From Candidatus Omnitrophota bacterium (GTDB lineage: Bacteria; Omnitrophota; 4484-213): a stretch of 26,841 nt of DNA. Position 1 is the first letter of the stretch, and each line of letters starts with the position of its first letter. The DNA is taken from NCBI GenBank assembly GCA_003645805.1, contig QNCL01000007.1, positions 1 to 26,841 on the forward strand. The letters run 5' to 3'. The notes beneath the pieces were generated by a model. That model made no database searches and was not told where the DNA came from. It worked only from the letters and a program-made list of their open reading frames with translations. Position numbers and translations under genes: made by a program. Positions 14,883 to 21,862 of this stretch are shown in pieces.

Positions 14883-15839
14883 TTAGCATACAGCCTTTTC
14901 CTGAGATTGGTAATGAGCACAAAGGTTTCTAACAAGCAAATCCAGATCTCCCTCAAGGATATTTTTCAGGTTTGTTTTAAAGTTGATGCGATGGTCGGTT
15001 ACCCTCTGTTGAGGAAAGTTGTAGGTTCTAATCTTTTCGCTTCTATCTCCTCGTCCGATCTTCTCCCGGCGTTCCCGAGAGATTTCTCCCTGTTTTTCTT
15101 TACGCAACTTATCCAAAAGCCGAGTTTTCAGCACTCGCATCGCTTTTAGTTTGTTCTTGTATTGCGAGCGTTCATCTTGGCAGGTTACTACTGTTCCTGT
15201 GGGTAAATGAGTTATGCGCACTGCTGAATCTGTAGTATTTACACTCTGTCCTCCTGGGCCGGAAGAGCGAAATACATCTATGCGCAGGTCCTCAGGTTTT
15301 ATCTCTATTTCTACATCCTCTGCTTCAGGCATCACATAGACAGAGACAGCAGAGGTATGGATACGCCCACGCGACTCCGTCTTGGGCACCCTTTGCACCC
15401 TGTGCACCCCGCTCTCATACTGCAGATTTTGATATACATCTTTGCCCTTGATAGAGAAAACTACCTGTTTAAATCCTCCCTGTTCACTAATATGGGTATC
15501 CAATGTTTCTAATTTCCATCCCTTTTTTTCTGCAAAGCGAGCATACATCCTGAATAGATCAGCAGCAAATAAAGCCGCTTCTTCCCCTCCTGTCCCTGCA
15601 CGGATCTCCATAATTACACTTCTGTGCAGAAAGGATTCTGCAGAGGGGGTTTCTTCTTTTTTTCCTATTCTTTTACTTGTCTCCAGATTCTTTTTCAGGA
15701 TTTCCTTTTCCTCTTCCAATCTTTTTATTTCCTCCTTAGCCAGAGAGGAGAGTTCTTTGTCCGTACAGAGATGTTTTAGTTCTTTGATTTGTGCCTCTAT
15801 CTCAGCAATATTCTTTTTGAGAATCTCTTGGTAGTCCAT
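14883..15839 (-). CDS. prfA: Peptide chain release factor 1
   Basis: RF1 reads UAA and UAG stop codons and triggers peptide release. The stop-codon reading motif is P-K-T at 152-154 (RF1-type PxT rather than the RF2 SPF). The catalytic GGQ is at 196-198 in SSGPGGQSVN. At 318 residues it is about 40 shorter than usual RF1. The shortage is in N-terminal domain 1, which keeps a Lys/Glu-rich coiled-coil character (1-60). The ATG at 15837-15839 has AGGGGA a few bases upstream, so a longer start is not indicated. UAG is used as a stop by lolC/E, lysS, murA and uvrC in this window, consistent with an RF1 requirement. Confidence 0.95.
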   Translation of the reverse strand: MDYQEILKKNIAEIEAQIKELKHLCTDKELSSLAKEEIKRLEEEKEILKKNLETSKRIGKKEETPSAESFLHRSVIMEIRAGTGGEEAALFAADLFRMYARFAEKKGWKLETLDTHISEQGGFKQVVFSIKGKDVYQNLQYESGVHRVQRVPKTESRGRIHTSAVSVYVMPEAEDVEIEIKPEDLRIDVFRSSGPGGQSVNTTDSAVRITHLPTGTVVTCQDERSQYKNKLKAMRVLKTRLLDKLRKEKQGEISRERREKIGRGDRSEKIRTYNFPQQRVTDHRINFKTNLKNILEGDLDLLVRNLCAHYQSQEKAVC

Positions 15840-15872
15840 TTCTTCCCCTTAAGATTTCTTTTAAGACTTTCT

Positions 15873-18260
15873 TCAGGAGAGAACTATATTTACCACACGG
15901 TTGGGCACGATTATTAGTTTCTTTATCGGCTTATTTATCCATTTCTTTATCTGCGGAGAGGAAAGAACCAGTTCTTTTAACCTCTCTTCTTCTATATCCT
16001 TCTCTACCTCTATCTTTCCTCTTAACTTTCCATTTACCTGTATAATAATAAGTATCTTTTCTTCTTGAAGGAATTGAGGATTGGAGGTAGGATAGGACTG
16101 TTTGAACACACTTTCTGTATGTCCCAAAACCTTCTGCCAGAGTTCTTCGCAGAGATGGGGAGCAAAGGGAGCGAGAAGAAGGACGATTGTCTCTATTGTG
16201 GACTTATCCAGAGAAGAACAATGCAGAAGGTAGTTAAGCAGTTCCATAATGGCGCTGATAGCGGTATTGAAATGGAAGTTCTCTATATCTTTGTTGACCT
16301 TTTTGATTGTCTGGTGCGTCCTCCTGCGCACCTCTTCTTCTATTTCCTCTTTTTGTGTGCAGGTGGATATTAATCTCTCTACCCGCTTCAGAAACCTACT
16401 CATTCCTTCTATTCCTCTACTATCCCACTCTATATCCTTCTCAGGCGGGGCAAGAAAAAGGATGTGCATCCTTACTGCATCTGCTCCATATTTTTCTATA
16501 AGAGGGTCAGGATAGACAACATTTCCTTTTGATTTAGACATCTTCAGCCCATCTTTCACCACCATTCCCTGGGTAAACAGGGAACTGAATGGCTCTTGAA
16601 AGTTGATCAATTTGCAATCATAGAGGAACTTAGTAATGAAGCGAGAATAAAGCAGGTGAAGAATGGCATGCTCTACCCCTCCAATATACTGATCCACAGG
16701 TAGCCATTGGTCAACCATCTCTTTTTCAAAAGCCTGTTTCTGGTTATGCGGAGAGAGGTATCTTAGATAATACCAGGAGGAATCGATAAATGTGTCCATT
16801 GTATCCGCTTCTCTTTGGGCAGGAGAATGGCATTGGGGGCAGATAGTGTGCATAAATTCTTTGTTTCTCTTCAAGGGAGACTCACCTTTTGGTTTAAAGT
16901 CCACATTCTGAGGGAGAAGCACGGGCAGGTCTTTCTCTGGCACAGGCACAATTCCGCACTTTGAGCAGTAGATGATGGGAATGGGTGTGCCCCAGTATCT
17001 TTGGCGAGAGATGAGCCAATCGCGCAGACGGTAAAGAACCTTTCTCTTTGCCTGTCCATTTTTCTCCAGATAAGCAATAATTTCCTTCCTTCCCTCTTTA
17101 CTATTTAGTCCACTAAACCTCTCTGAGTTTATCAACACCCCATCACCTTCATAAGCCTTTCCTTTTTCCTGACTTTCTCCTTTTATTACCTCTTTGATAG
17201 GCAGGTTGTATCTTTGAGCAAACTCGTAATCTCTCTGATCATGGGCAGGGACAGCCATTATTGCTCCCGAGCCGTATTCCATAAGCACATAATCAGCAAT
17301 CCAGATAGGAATCTCTTGATTGTTTACCGGATTTATTGCTCTTATTCCTTTTATTTCTATTCCTTTCTTTTCTTTGTTTAGATTGTCTCGGGCAGAGAGA
17401 GATCGCTTTCTTGTCTGCTCAATATACTTTTCCACCTGGGTGAAGTTTTTAATATTTGCTTTCATCTCAGGAATTATCGGGTGCTCTGGGGAAAGAGCGA
17501 GATAGGTGCATCCAAAGAGAGTATCTGCACGGGTAGTGAAGACTTCAATATAATTAGAGAGATTGGAAAGAGGAAATCGGATAATTGCGCCTTCGCTTCT
17601 TCCGATCCAATTCCTCTGCATTGTTTTTACCCTCTCTGGCCAATGAGGGAGTAGGCTTAGATCGTCCAGTAATCTCTGGGCATAAGCGGTGATTCTGAGG
17701 AACCACTGTTCCAGTTCTTTTTGTTCTACCTCAGCGGAACAGCGTTCGCATTTACCTTCTACCACTTGCTCATTGGCAAGGACAGTTTGGCAGGAGGGGC
17801 AGAAGTTGACCTTTGCTTTTTTACGGTAAGCCAAGCCTTTTTTGTATAACTGAAGGAATAGCCATTGTGTCCATTTATAGTATTCAGGAGAAGAGGAGTT
17901 TATTTCCTTGCTCCAGGCATAACCTACTCCCCAGTTTCTCAACTGCTTTTTCATTCTGCGAATATTATTAGCAATGGATTGAGCAGGATGGATATTGTTT
18001 TTTATCGCCGCATTCTCTGCTGGCAAGCCGAAGGCATCCCAGCCCATAGGAGTAAAGAGATCAAAGCCCTGCATTATCTTATAGCGAGCAAGGGTATCTC
18101 CAAGGATATAATTGCGCATATGCCCAATATGCAGAGCCGCTGAGGGGTAAGGAAACATCATCAGACAATAGTATTTCCTTTTTGGATGTTTTAGATCAGG
18201 CTCAAATAACCCTATCTTCTCCCAATAATCCTGCCAGTATTTTTCTCGCTTACCTAACAT
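15873..18260 (-). CDS. leuS: Leucyl-tRNA synthetase
   Basis: LeuS charges tRNA-Leu and edits mischarged products. The 795-residue protein has the class I HIGH motif (44-47) and KMSKS (573-577). The CP1 editing domain (about 225-415) contains TTRADTLFG (242-250) and the catalytic D341 region DQRDYEFA. Two Cys-pair zinc-like modules are seen: CPSC/CERC (154-174) and CSKC/CPQC (432-477). The C-terminal anticodon-binding and extension domains are present and compact. It overlaps the IMPase gene by 11 bp and lacks its own ribosome site. On the leading-strand model it is transcribed against the replication fork. Confidence 0.97.
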   Translation of the reverse strand: MLGKREKYWQDYWEKIGLFEPDLKHPKRKYYCLMMFPYPSAALHIGHMRNYILGDTLARYKIMQGFDLFTPMGWDAFGLPAENAAIKNNIHPAQSIANNIRRMKKQLRNWGVGYAWSKEINSSSPEYYKWTQWLFLQLYKKGLAYRKKAKVNFCPSCQTVLANEQVVEGKCERCSAEVEQKELEQWFLRITAYAQRLLDDLSLLPHWPERVKTMQRNWIGRSEGAIIRFPLSNLSNYIEVFTTRADTLFGCTYLALSPEHPIIPEMKANIKNFTQVEKYIEQTRKRSLSARDNLNKEKKGIEIKGIRAINPVNNQEIPIWIADYVLMEYGSGAIMAVPAHDQRDYEFAQRYNLPIKEVIKGESQEKGKAYEGDGVLINSERFSGLNSKEGRKEIIAYLEKNGQAKRKVLYRLRDWLISRQRYWGTPIPIIYCSKCGIVPVPEKDLPVLLPQNVDFKPKGESPLKRNKEFMHTICPQCHSPAQREADTMDTFIDSSWYYLRYLSPHNQKQAFEKEMVDQWLPVDQYIGGVEHAILHLLYSRFITKFLYDCKLINFQEPFSSLFTQGMVVKDGLKMSKSKGNVVYPDPLIEKYGADAVRMHILFLAPPEKDIEWDSRGIEGMSRFLKRVERLISTCTQKEEIEEEVRRRTHQTIKKVNKDIENFHFNTAISAIMELLNYLLHCSSLDKSTIETIVLLLAPFAPHLCEELWQKVLGHTESVFKQSYPTSNPQFLQEEKILIIIQVNGKLRGKIEVEKDIEEERLKELVLSSPQIKKWINKPIKKLIIVPNRVVNIVLS

Positions 18261-19023
18261 TGTTTATCATCTTGAGTACAGAGTTATGGATTAGTCCATT
18301 AGAGGCTATATAGCCTTCAGTGTTGAGTGACCATCTTCCCCCTTCAAGGGTTGTTGCTTTTCCTCCCGCTTCTTCCACAAGAAGCAATCCAGCAGCAAAG
18401 TCCCAGACTTTATCGTTGTATTCTATCTCCAGATCCGCTTTCCCCTCGGCGATGTAGGAGAGACTGCGTGCAGTTGAGCCAAACATACGAATGTTAAATA
18501 CATTATCCGCCACTTCCTTTAGGCAGTTCAACATCGGCTCTTTTTGCTGGCGAATACTGCTGTCGAAGATAAGAGTGGCTTCTTTTACCTTTCTTTGAGA
18601 AACCCTTATCCTTTTTCCATTAAGATATGCTCCTTTGCCTCTCTGGGCGATATATAACTCCTCAGAGAGAGGAATGTAGATGATTCCCAATACCACCTCT
18701 CCTCTAAAGGCAAGAGCAACAGAGACACCAAATATCTCTATCTGGTGGATATAATTATGTGTTCCATCAAGGGGATCAATTATCCATTTATAATCTGAGT
18801 TAGGGATATGATAGATGTTTTCTTCGGAGAGAATATCGTCTTGAGGATAGGTTTTTCTGATTCGCTGGACAATAATCTTCTCTGCTTCAAGATCAATATT
18901 TGTTACCAGAGTTCTATCTCCTTTCCCTTCTATATTTAGAAATTTTCCAAAATTTTCCCTTAACAGTTTACCTATTCTTCTGACCGCTTCTATGGCTATC
19001 TTTTTCCTTTCTTCAATCTCCAT
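18250..19023 (-). CDS. Inositol monophosphatase family protein (SuhB-like)
   Basis: This is a metal-dependent sugar-phosphate phosphatase of the IMPase/FIG superfamily, 257 residues. Ligands are visible in ILSEE (E67), WIIDPLDGTHNYIH (80-93, with D83 and D86) and WDFAAG near residue 210. The DGTHNY form is typical of myo-inositol-1-phosphatase or SuhB members rather than fructose-1,6-bisphosphatase. The actual substrate (inositol phosphate, histidinol phosphate, PAP or a sugar phosphate) cannot be told from sequence. The start at 19021-19023 lies inside the DUF89 gene end (11-bp overlap), with a GGAAGAG-like site. Confidence 0.88.
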   Translation of the reverse strand: MEIEERKKIAIEAVRRIGKLLRENFGKFLNIEGKGDRTLVTNIDLEAEKIIVQRIRKTYPQDDILSEENIYHIPNSDYKWIIDPLDGTHNYIHQIEIFGVSVALAFRGEVVLGIIYIPLSEELYIAQRGKGAYLNGKRIRVSQRKVKEATLIFDSSIRQQKEPMLNCLKEVADNVFNIRMFGSTARSLSYIAEGKADLEIEYNDKVWDFAAGLLLVEEAGGKATTLEGGRWSLNTEGYIASNGLIHNSVLKMINNVR

Positions 19024-19903
19024 CTCTTCCTATAAGTACTGCCGAACCTATTTTTGCTCCTATATTCTGAGCAAGGACAGAGCATTTTACTTTGAGCAAG
19101 AAGTATATTTGTTTCTTCTCCTCGGAAAGGCTTTCAAAGTTCCCCTGTCCTTTACTGATCACCAAATCTGCTTTTTGGTATGCCTCTATGAAGTCTGGCG
19201 AACAGAGATTTAGCACCGTTCCCGGAGCATCTGACCCGTTAGAGAGAATCTGAGCATACCTATCAATCTGACAGAAGTAAGCGTCCTCTATCAGAGCATC
19301 ATTGATTATCGGTGCACCTCTGACAGCAAAGATAACCTGCTTTTTTAAAGAAACTAATTCCTCCAAGAGCAATCTATCAAATACTACTTCACCTGCATTA
19401 TCGGCAAGATAGAGGATAATAGAAGCCCGTTTTAAAGCCTTGGCAAACTTTTCAAAGCAGGAGAGTGATTGGTTTTCTATCTCTTTAAGTGTTTTTTTAA
19501 GATGAGCAGATAGGGAGTCCAGGGATTTGTCAAGGGAAGGAGAGAGATGGTTTGCTCCATAGTCAATAACATTCCCCGCAATAGATAGTTTCACCGCTTT
19601 TAAGAGTTTATGTGCAGAGTTTTCTATCTCTTTTTTTAATTCCGGATAGAGTTTAAGGGCAAGGTGATTACTTTGCTTCTTGATCTCCTTGAAGGGATCA
19701 GGGTTTTTAGAGGACTTCCTTACCCAGAAGTGCACAATCCTCCCTATCTCCGGAGGGCTTGCTTTTAGAGAGAACTTCTCTATTTCTCTAACTATGGTAC
19801 ACAAAAGTCTTTTCTGTTCATCCTCTCTCTTTATCCCGGCAATCCTTCCTGCTTCAAGCGCTTGTTTTAGAAAGCAAGGAAAGCAATCTAAATAGGTACG
19901 CAT
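19013..19903 (-). CDS. DUF89/ARMT1-like metal-dependent phosphatase
   Basis: A DUF89-family protein of 296 residues, likely a metal-dependent phosphatase that clears damaged or stray phosphometabolites. Numbered from the ATG at 19901-19903, it has the paired cysteines CFPC (7-10) followed by Q14, AGNVIDYG (109-116), LADNAGEVVFD (166-176), VRGAPIINDA (194-203) and SKGQGNFE (250-257). All are hallmarks of the family. I chose this ATG over an in-frame TTG at 19915 because GGAGG lies 5 nt before the ATG and the TTG falls at the predicted transcription start. It is the first gene of the leftward run and overlaps the IMPase gene by 11 bp. The natural substrate is unknown. Confidence 0.85.
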   Translation of the reverse strand: MRTYLDCFPCFLKQALEAGRIAGIKREDEQKRLLCTIVREIEKFSLKASPPEIGRIVHFWVRKSSKNPDPFKEIKKQSNHLALKLYPELKKEIENSAHKLLKAVKLSIAGNVIDYGANHLSPSLDKSLDSLSAHLKKTLKEIENQSLSCFEKFAKALKRASIILYLADNAGEVVFDRLLLEELVSLKKQVIFAVRGAPIINDALIEDAYFCQIDRYAQILSNGSDAPGTVLNLCSPDFIEAYQKADLVISKGQGNFESLSEEKKQIYFLLKVKCSVLAQNIGAKIGSAVLIGRDGD

Positions 19904-19908
19904 CTCTA

Positions 19909-19913
19909 CCTCC
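19909..19913 (-). promoter_or_regulatory. Ribosome binding site deciding the DUF89 start
   Basis: GGAGG on the minus strand lies 5 nt upstream of the ATG at 19903. It overlaps the alternative in-frame TTG codon at 19913-19915, which makes the TTG an unlikely start. Confidence 0.75.
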
Positions 19914-19922
19914 AAATTTCTT

Positions 19923-19951
19923 ATTATAATCTAAAAGAGGAGAATTGTAAA
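19923..19951 (-). promoter_or_regulatory. Sigma-70 promoter for the leftward operon (DUF89 to murA)
   Basis: The minus strand has TTTACA (19946-19951), a 17-bp spacer and a perfect TATAAT (19923-19928). The predicted start near 19916 gives a short leader with the GGAGG site and the ATG at 19903. Confidence 0.78.
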
Positions 19952-19966
19952 GGTGGCAAATAGGGC

Positions 19967-19995
19967 TTGCTCCTGAGAGAAATTCAGGTTAAAAT
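19967..19995 (+). promoter_or_regulatory. uvrB: Candidate sigma-70 promoter for uvrBAC
   Basis: TTGCTC (19967-19972, 3 of 6 matches), a 17-bp spacer and TAAAAT (19990-19995, 5 of 6) lie upstream of uvrB. The weak -35 element and the inverted repeat in the spacer suggest regulated expression. Confidence 0.55.
19972..19988. promoter_or_regulatory. Inverted repeat in the uvr promoter, possible operator
   Basis: CCTGA (19972-19976) and TCAGG (19984-19988) form a perfect 5-bp inverted repeat with a 7-bp centre. It lies between the -35 and -10 elements of the candidate uvrBAC promoter. A damage-responsive repressor such as LexA could bind there, but no known LexA box is matched and no regulator is encoded here. 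Confidence 0.4.
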
Positions 19996-20022
19996 ATTAT
20001 TTGTTGTAAGAAAGGAGTTAAG

Positions 20023-21861
20023 ATGGATTTCAAGTTGGTAGCCGACTTTTCTCCTGCAGGAGATCAGCCAAAGGCAATAAGAGAACTTATAAAAGGTTAT
20101 AAGAAAGGCGCTCGGTTTATGACCCTGTTGGGGGTAACAGGGAGCGGGAAGACCTTTACCATTGCTAATGTGATAGAGAAGGTTAATAAACCTGTTCTGG
20201 TAATTTCCCCAAATAAGATATTGGCTGCACAGCTTTATAGAGAGTATAAGTCTTTTTTTCCCCACAATAAAGTTTGCTATTTTGTTTCCTATTATGACTA
20301 TTATCAACCCGAGGCATACCTTCCAAGCACAGATACCTATATTGCAAAGGAGGCGGTGATAAACGAAGAGATAGAAGCGCTGAGACATCTGGCTACATCC
20401 AGTTTGATGGAAAGAAGAGATACAATAGTAATTGCTTCTGTTTCCTGTATCTATAATCTGGGCTTACCTACTAATTACTTTGAACGAGCCATCTATTTGG
20501 AGAAAAACAAGGTTATCACTCGCGGAGACTTGGTGAAGCATCTGGTAAGAATACAATATGAACGAAATGATCTGGAGTTAAAAAAAGGAAGATTTAGGGC
20601 GCGAGGAGAGGTAATAGAGGTTATGCCACCCTCCGAGGATGTAATCTATCGCATCGACCTAACCGACCAGAGAGTAAGGTCTTTGAGTGTGATAGATAGA
20701 CTGAGGCGCGAGAAAATAGAGGATGTTGAACAACTGATCATCTTCCCGGCAAAGCACTTTATTGTTTGGGAGAATGAACTGGAGAGAGCAATGAGGGATA
20801 TAGAAGATGAATTAAGAGAAAGGATAAGATATTTTCATAAAGAGGGAAGGTTTTTAGAGGCTGAGCGCTTACAGAGGAGGACAAAGACGGATATGGCAAT
20901 GATAAGGGCTTTGGGCTACTGCCATGGAATAGAGAACTACTCACGCCATCTGTTAGGAAAATTGCCTGGCGAGCCACCCGAGACCCTTCTTTCCTATTTT
21001 CCGCAAGGTAAAGGAGGCAAACCAGATTTTTTGACTATAATCGATGAATCTCATATCACCCTTCCCCAAATTAAGGCAATGTATGAAGGAGATAGAAAAA
21101 GGAAGGAGATGTTGATAGAATACGGTTGGCGTTTGCCTTCTGCTCTGGATAATAGACCCTTGAGGTTTGACGAGTTTCTAAAGAGGGTTGACCAGGTTAT
21201 CTTTACCTCTGCTACTCCGGGAGAGTTTGAGAAAGCAAATTCTGAGATGATAGTAGAGCAGATTATTCGCCCTACCTACCTTCTTGACCCTGAGGTTAGA
21301 GTAAAACCAGTATACGATAAGAAAAAAGAGGTTTCACAGATAGACGACCTTTTAAAGGAGGTAGAGCGAATAATAGAGAGAAAGGAGAGGATTTTAGTAA
21401 ATACCCTTACCAAAAGGATAGCCGAGGAGTTAACAGAGTTCTTAAACTCCAAAGGCTTCCCTGCTCGCTATATGCATTCAGAGACAAAAACATTAGAGAG
21501 AGCAGAGATTCTTACCGCCTTTCGTAAAGGAGAGTTCAGTATTCTGGTAGGGGTAAATCTTCTGCGTGAAGGACTGGATTTACCCGAGGTTTCTCTGGTA
21601 GCCATTCTGGATGCAGACCGAGAGGGATTTCTACGCAGTGAGACTGCTTTTATTCAGACAATGGGTAGAGCCGCGCGCAATGTGCGGGGGGAGATAATCC
21701 TTTATGCAGATAACCTTACCACTTCTTTAAGAAAGGCAATAGAGGAGGTAAGAAGGAGAAGAAGGATTCAACTGGAGTATAATAGAAGATATCATAAGCA
21801 GCCTCAGACAGTAAGGAAAGAGGTGAGAGAATTGATAGAAAGAGAAGAAATGGAAGACTGA
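20023..21861 (+). CDS. uvrB: Excinuclease ABC subunit B, lacking the C-terminal UVR domain
   Basis: UvrB receives damaged DNA from UvrA, verifies the lesion and recruits UvrC. The 612-residue protein has Walker A GVTGSGKT (37-44), the damage-clamping beta-hairpin around YYDYYQPEAYLPS (90-102), Walker B DESH (341-344) and helicase motif VI in QTMGRAARN. The protein ends about 27 residues after the conserved QxxYN stretch. Usual UvrB continues with a linker and a C-terminal UVR helical hairpin that binds UvrC; both are missing. The stop is followed 1 nt later by uvrA, so there is no room for a frameshifted tail. The start has AAGGAG 5 nt upstream. Confidence 0.97.
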   Translation: MDFKLVADFSPAGDQPKAIRELIKGYKKGARFMTLLGVTGSGKTFTIANVIEKVNKPVLVISPNKILAAQLYREYKSFFPHNKVCYFVSYYDYYQPEAYLPSTDTYIAKEAVINEEIEALRHLATSSLMERRDTIVIASVSCIYNLGLPTNYFERAIYLEKNKVITRGDLVKHLVRIQYERNDLELKKGRFRARGEVIEVMPPSEDVIYRIDLTDQRVRSLSVIDRLRREKIEDVEQLIIFPAKHFIVWENELERAMRDIEDELRERIRYFHKEGRFLEAERLQRRTKTDMAMIRALGYCHGIENYSRHLLGKLPGEPPETLLSYFPQGKGGKPDFLTIIDESHITLPQIKAMYEGDRKRKEMLIEYGWRLPSALDNRPLRFDEFLKRVDQVIFTSATPGEFEKANSEMIVEQIIRPTYLLDPEVRVKPVYDKKKEVSQIDDLLKEVERIIERKERILVNTLTKRIAEELTEFLNSKGFPARYMHSETKTLERAEILTAFRKGEFSILVGVNLLREGLDLPEVSLVAILDADREGFLRSETAFIQTMGRAARNVRGEIILYADNLTTSLRKAIEEVRRRRRIQLEYNRRYHKQPQTVRKEVRELIEREEMED

Positions 21862-21862
21862 G

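Noticed and set aside
15840..15872. Short inverted repeat (CTTAA/TTAAG) between leuS and prfA as a terminator
   Set aside because: The stem is only 5 bp and A/T-rich, with no T-tract placed for a terminator; the genes are likely co-transcribed.
19904..19915. In-frame TTG start giving four extra residues for the DUF89 protein
   Set aside because: The TTG overlaps the GGAGG ribosome site of the downstream ATG and sits at the predicted transcription start.
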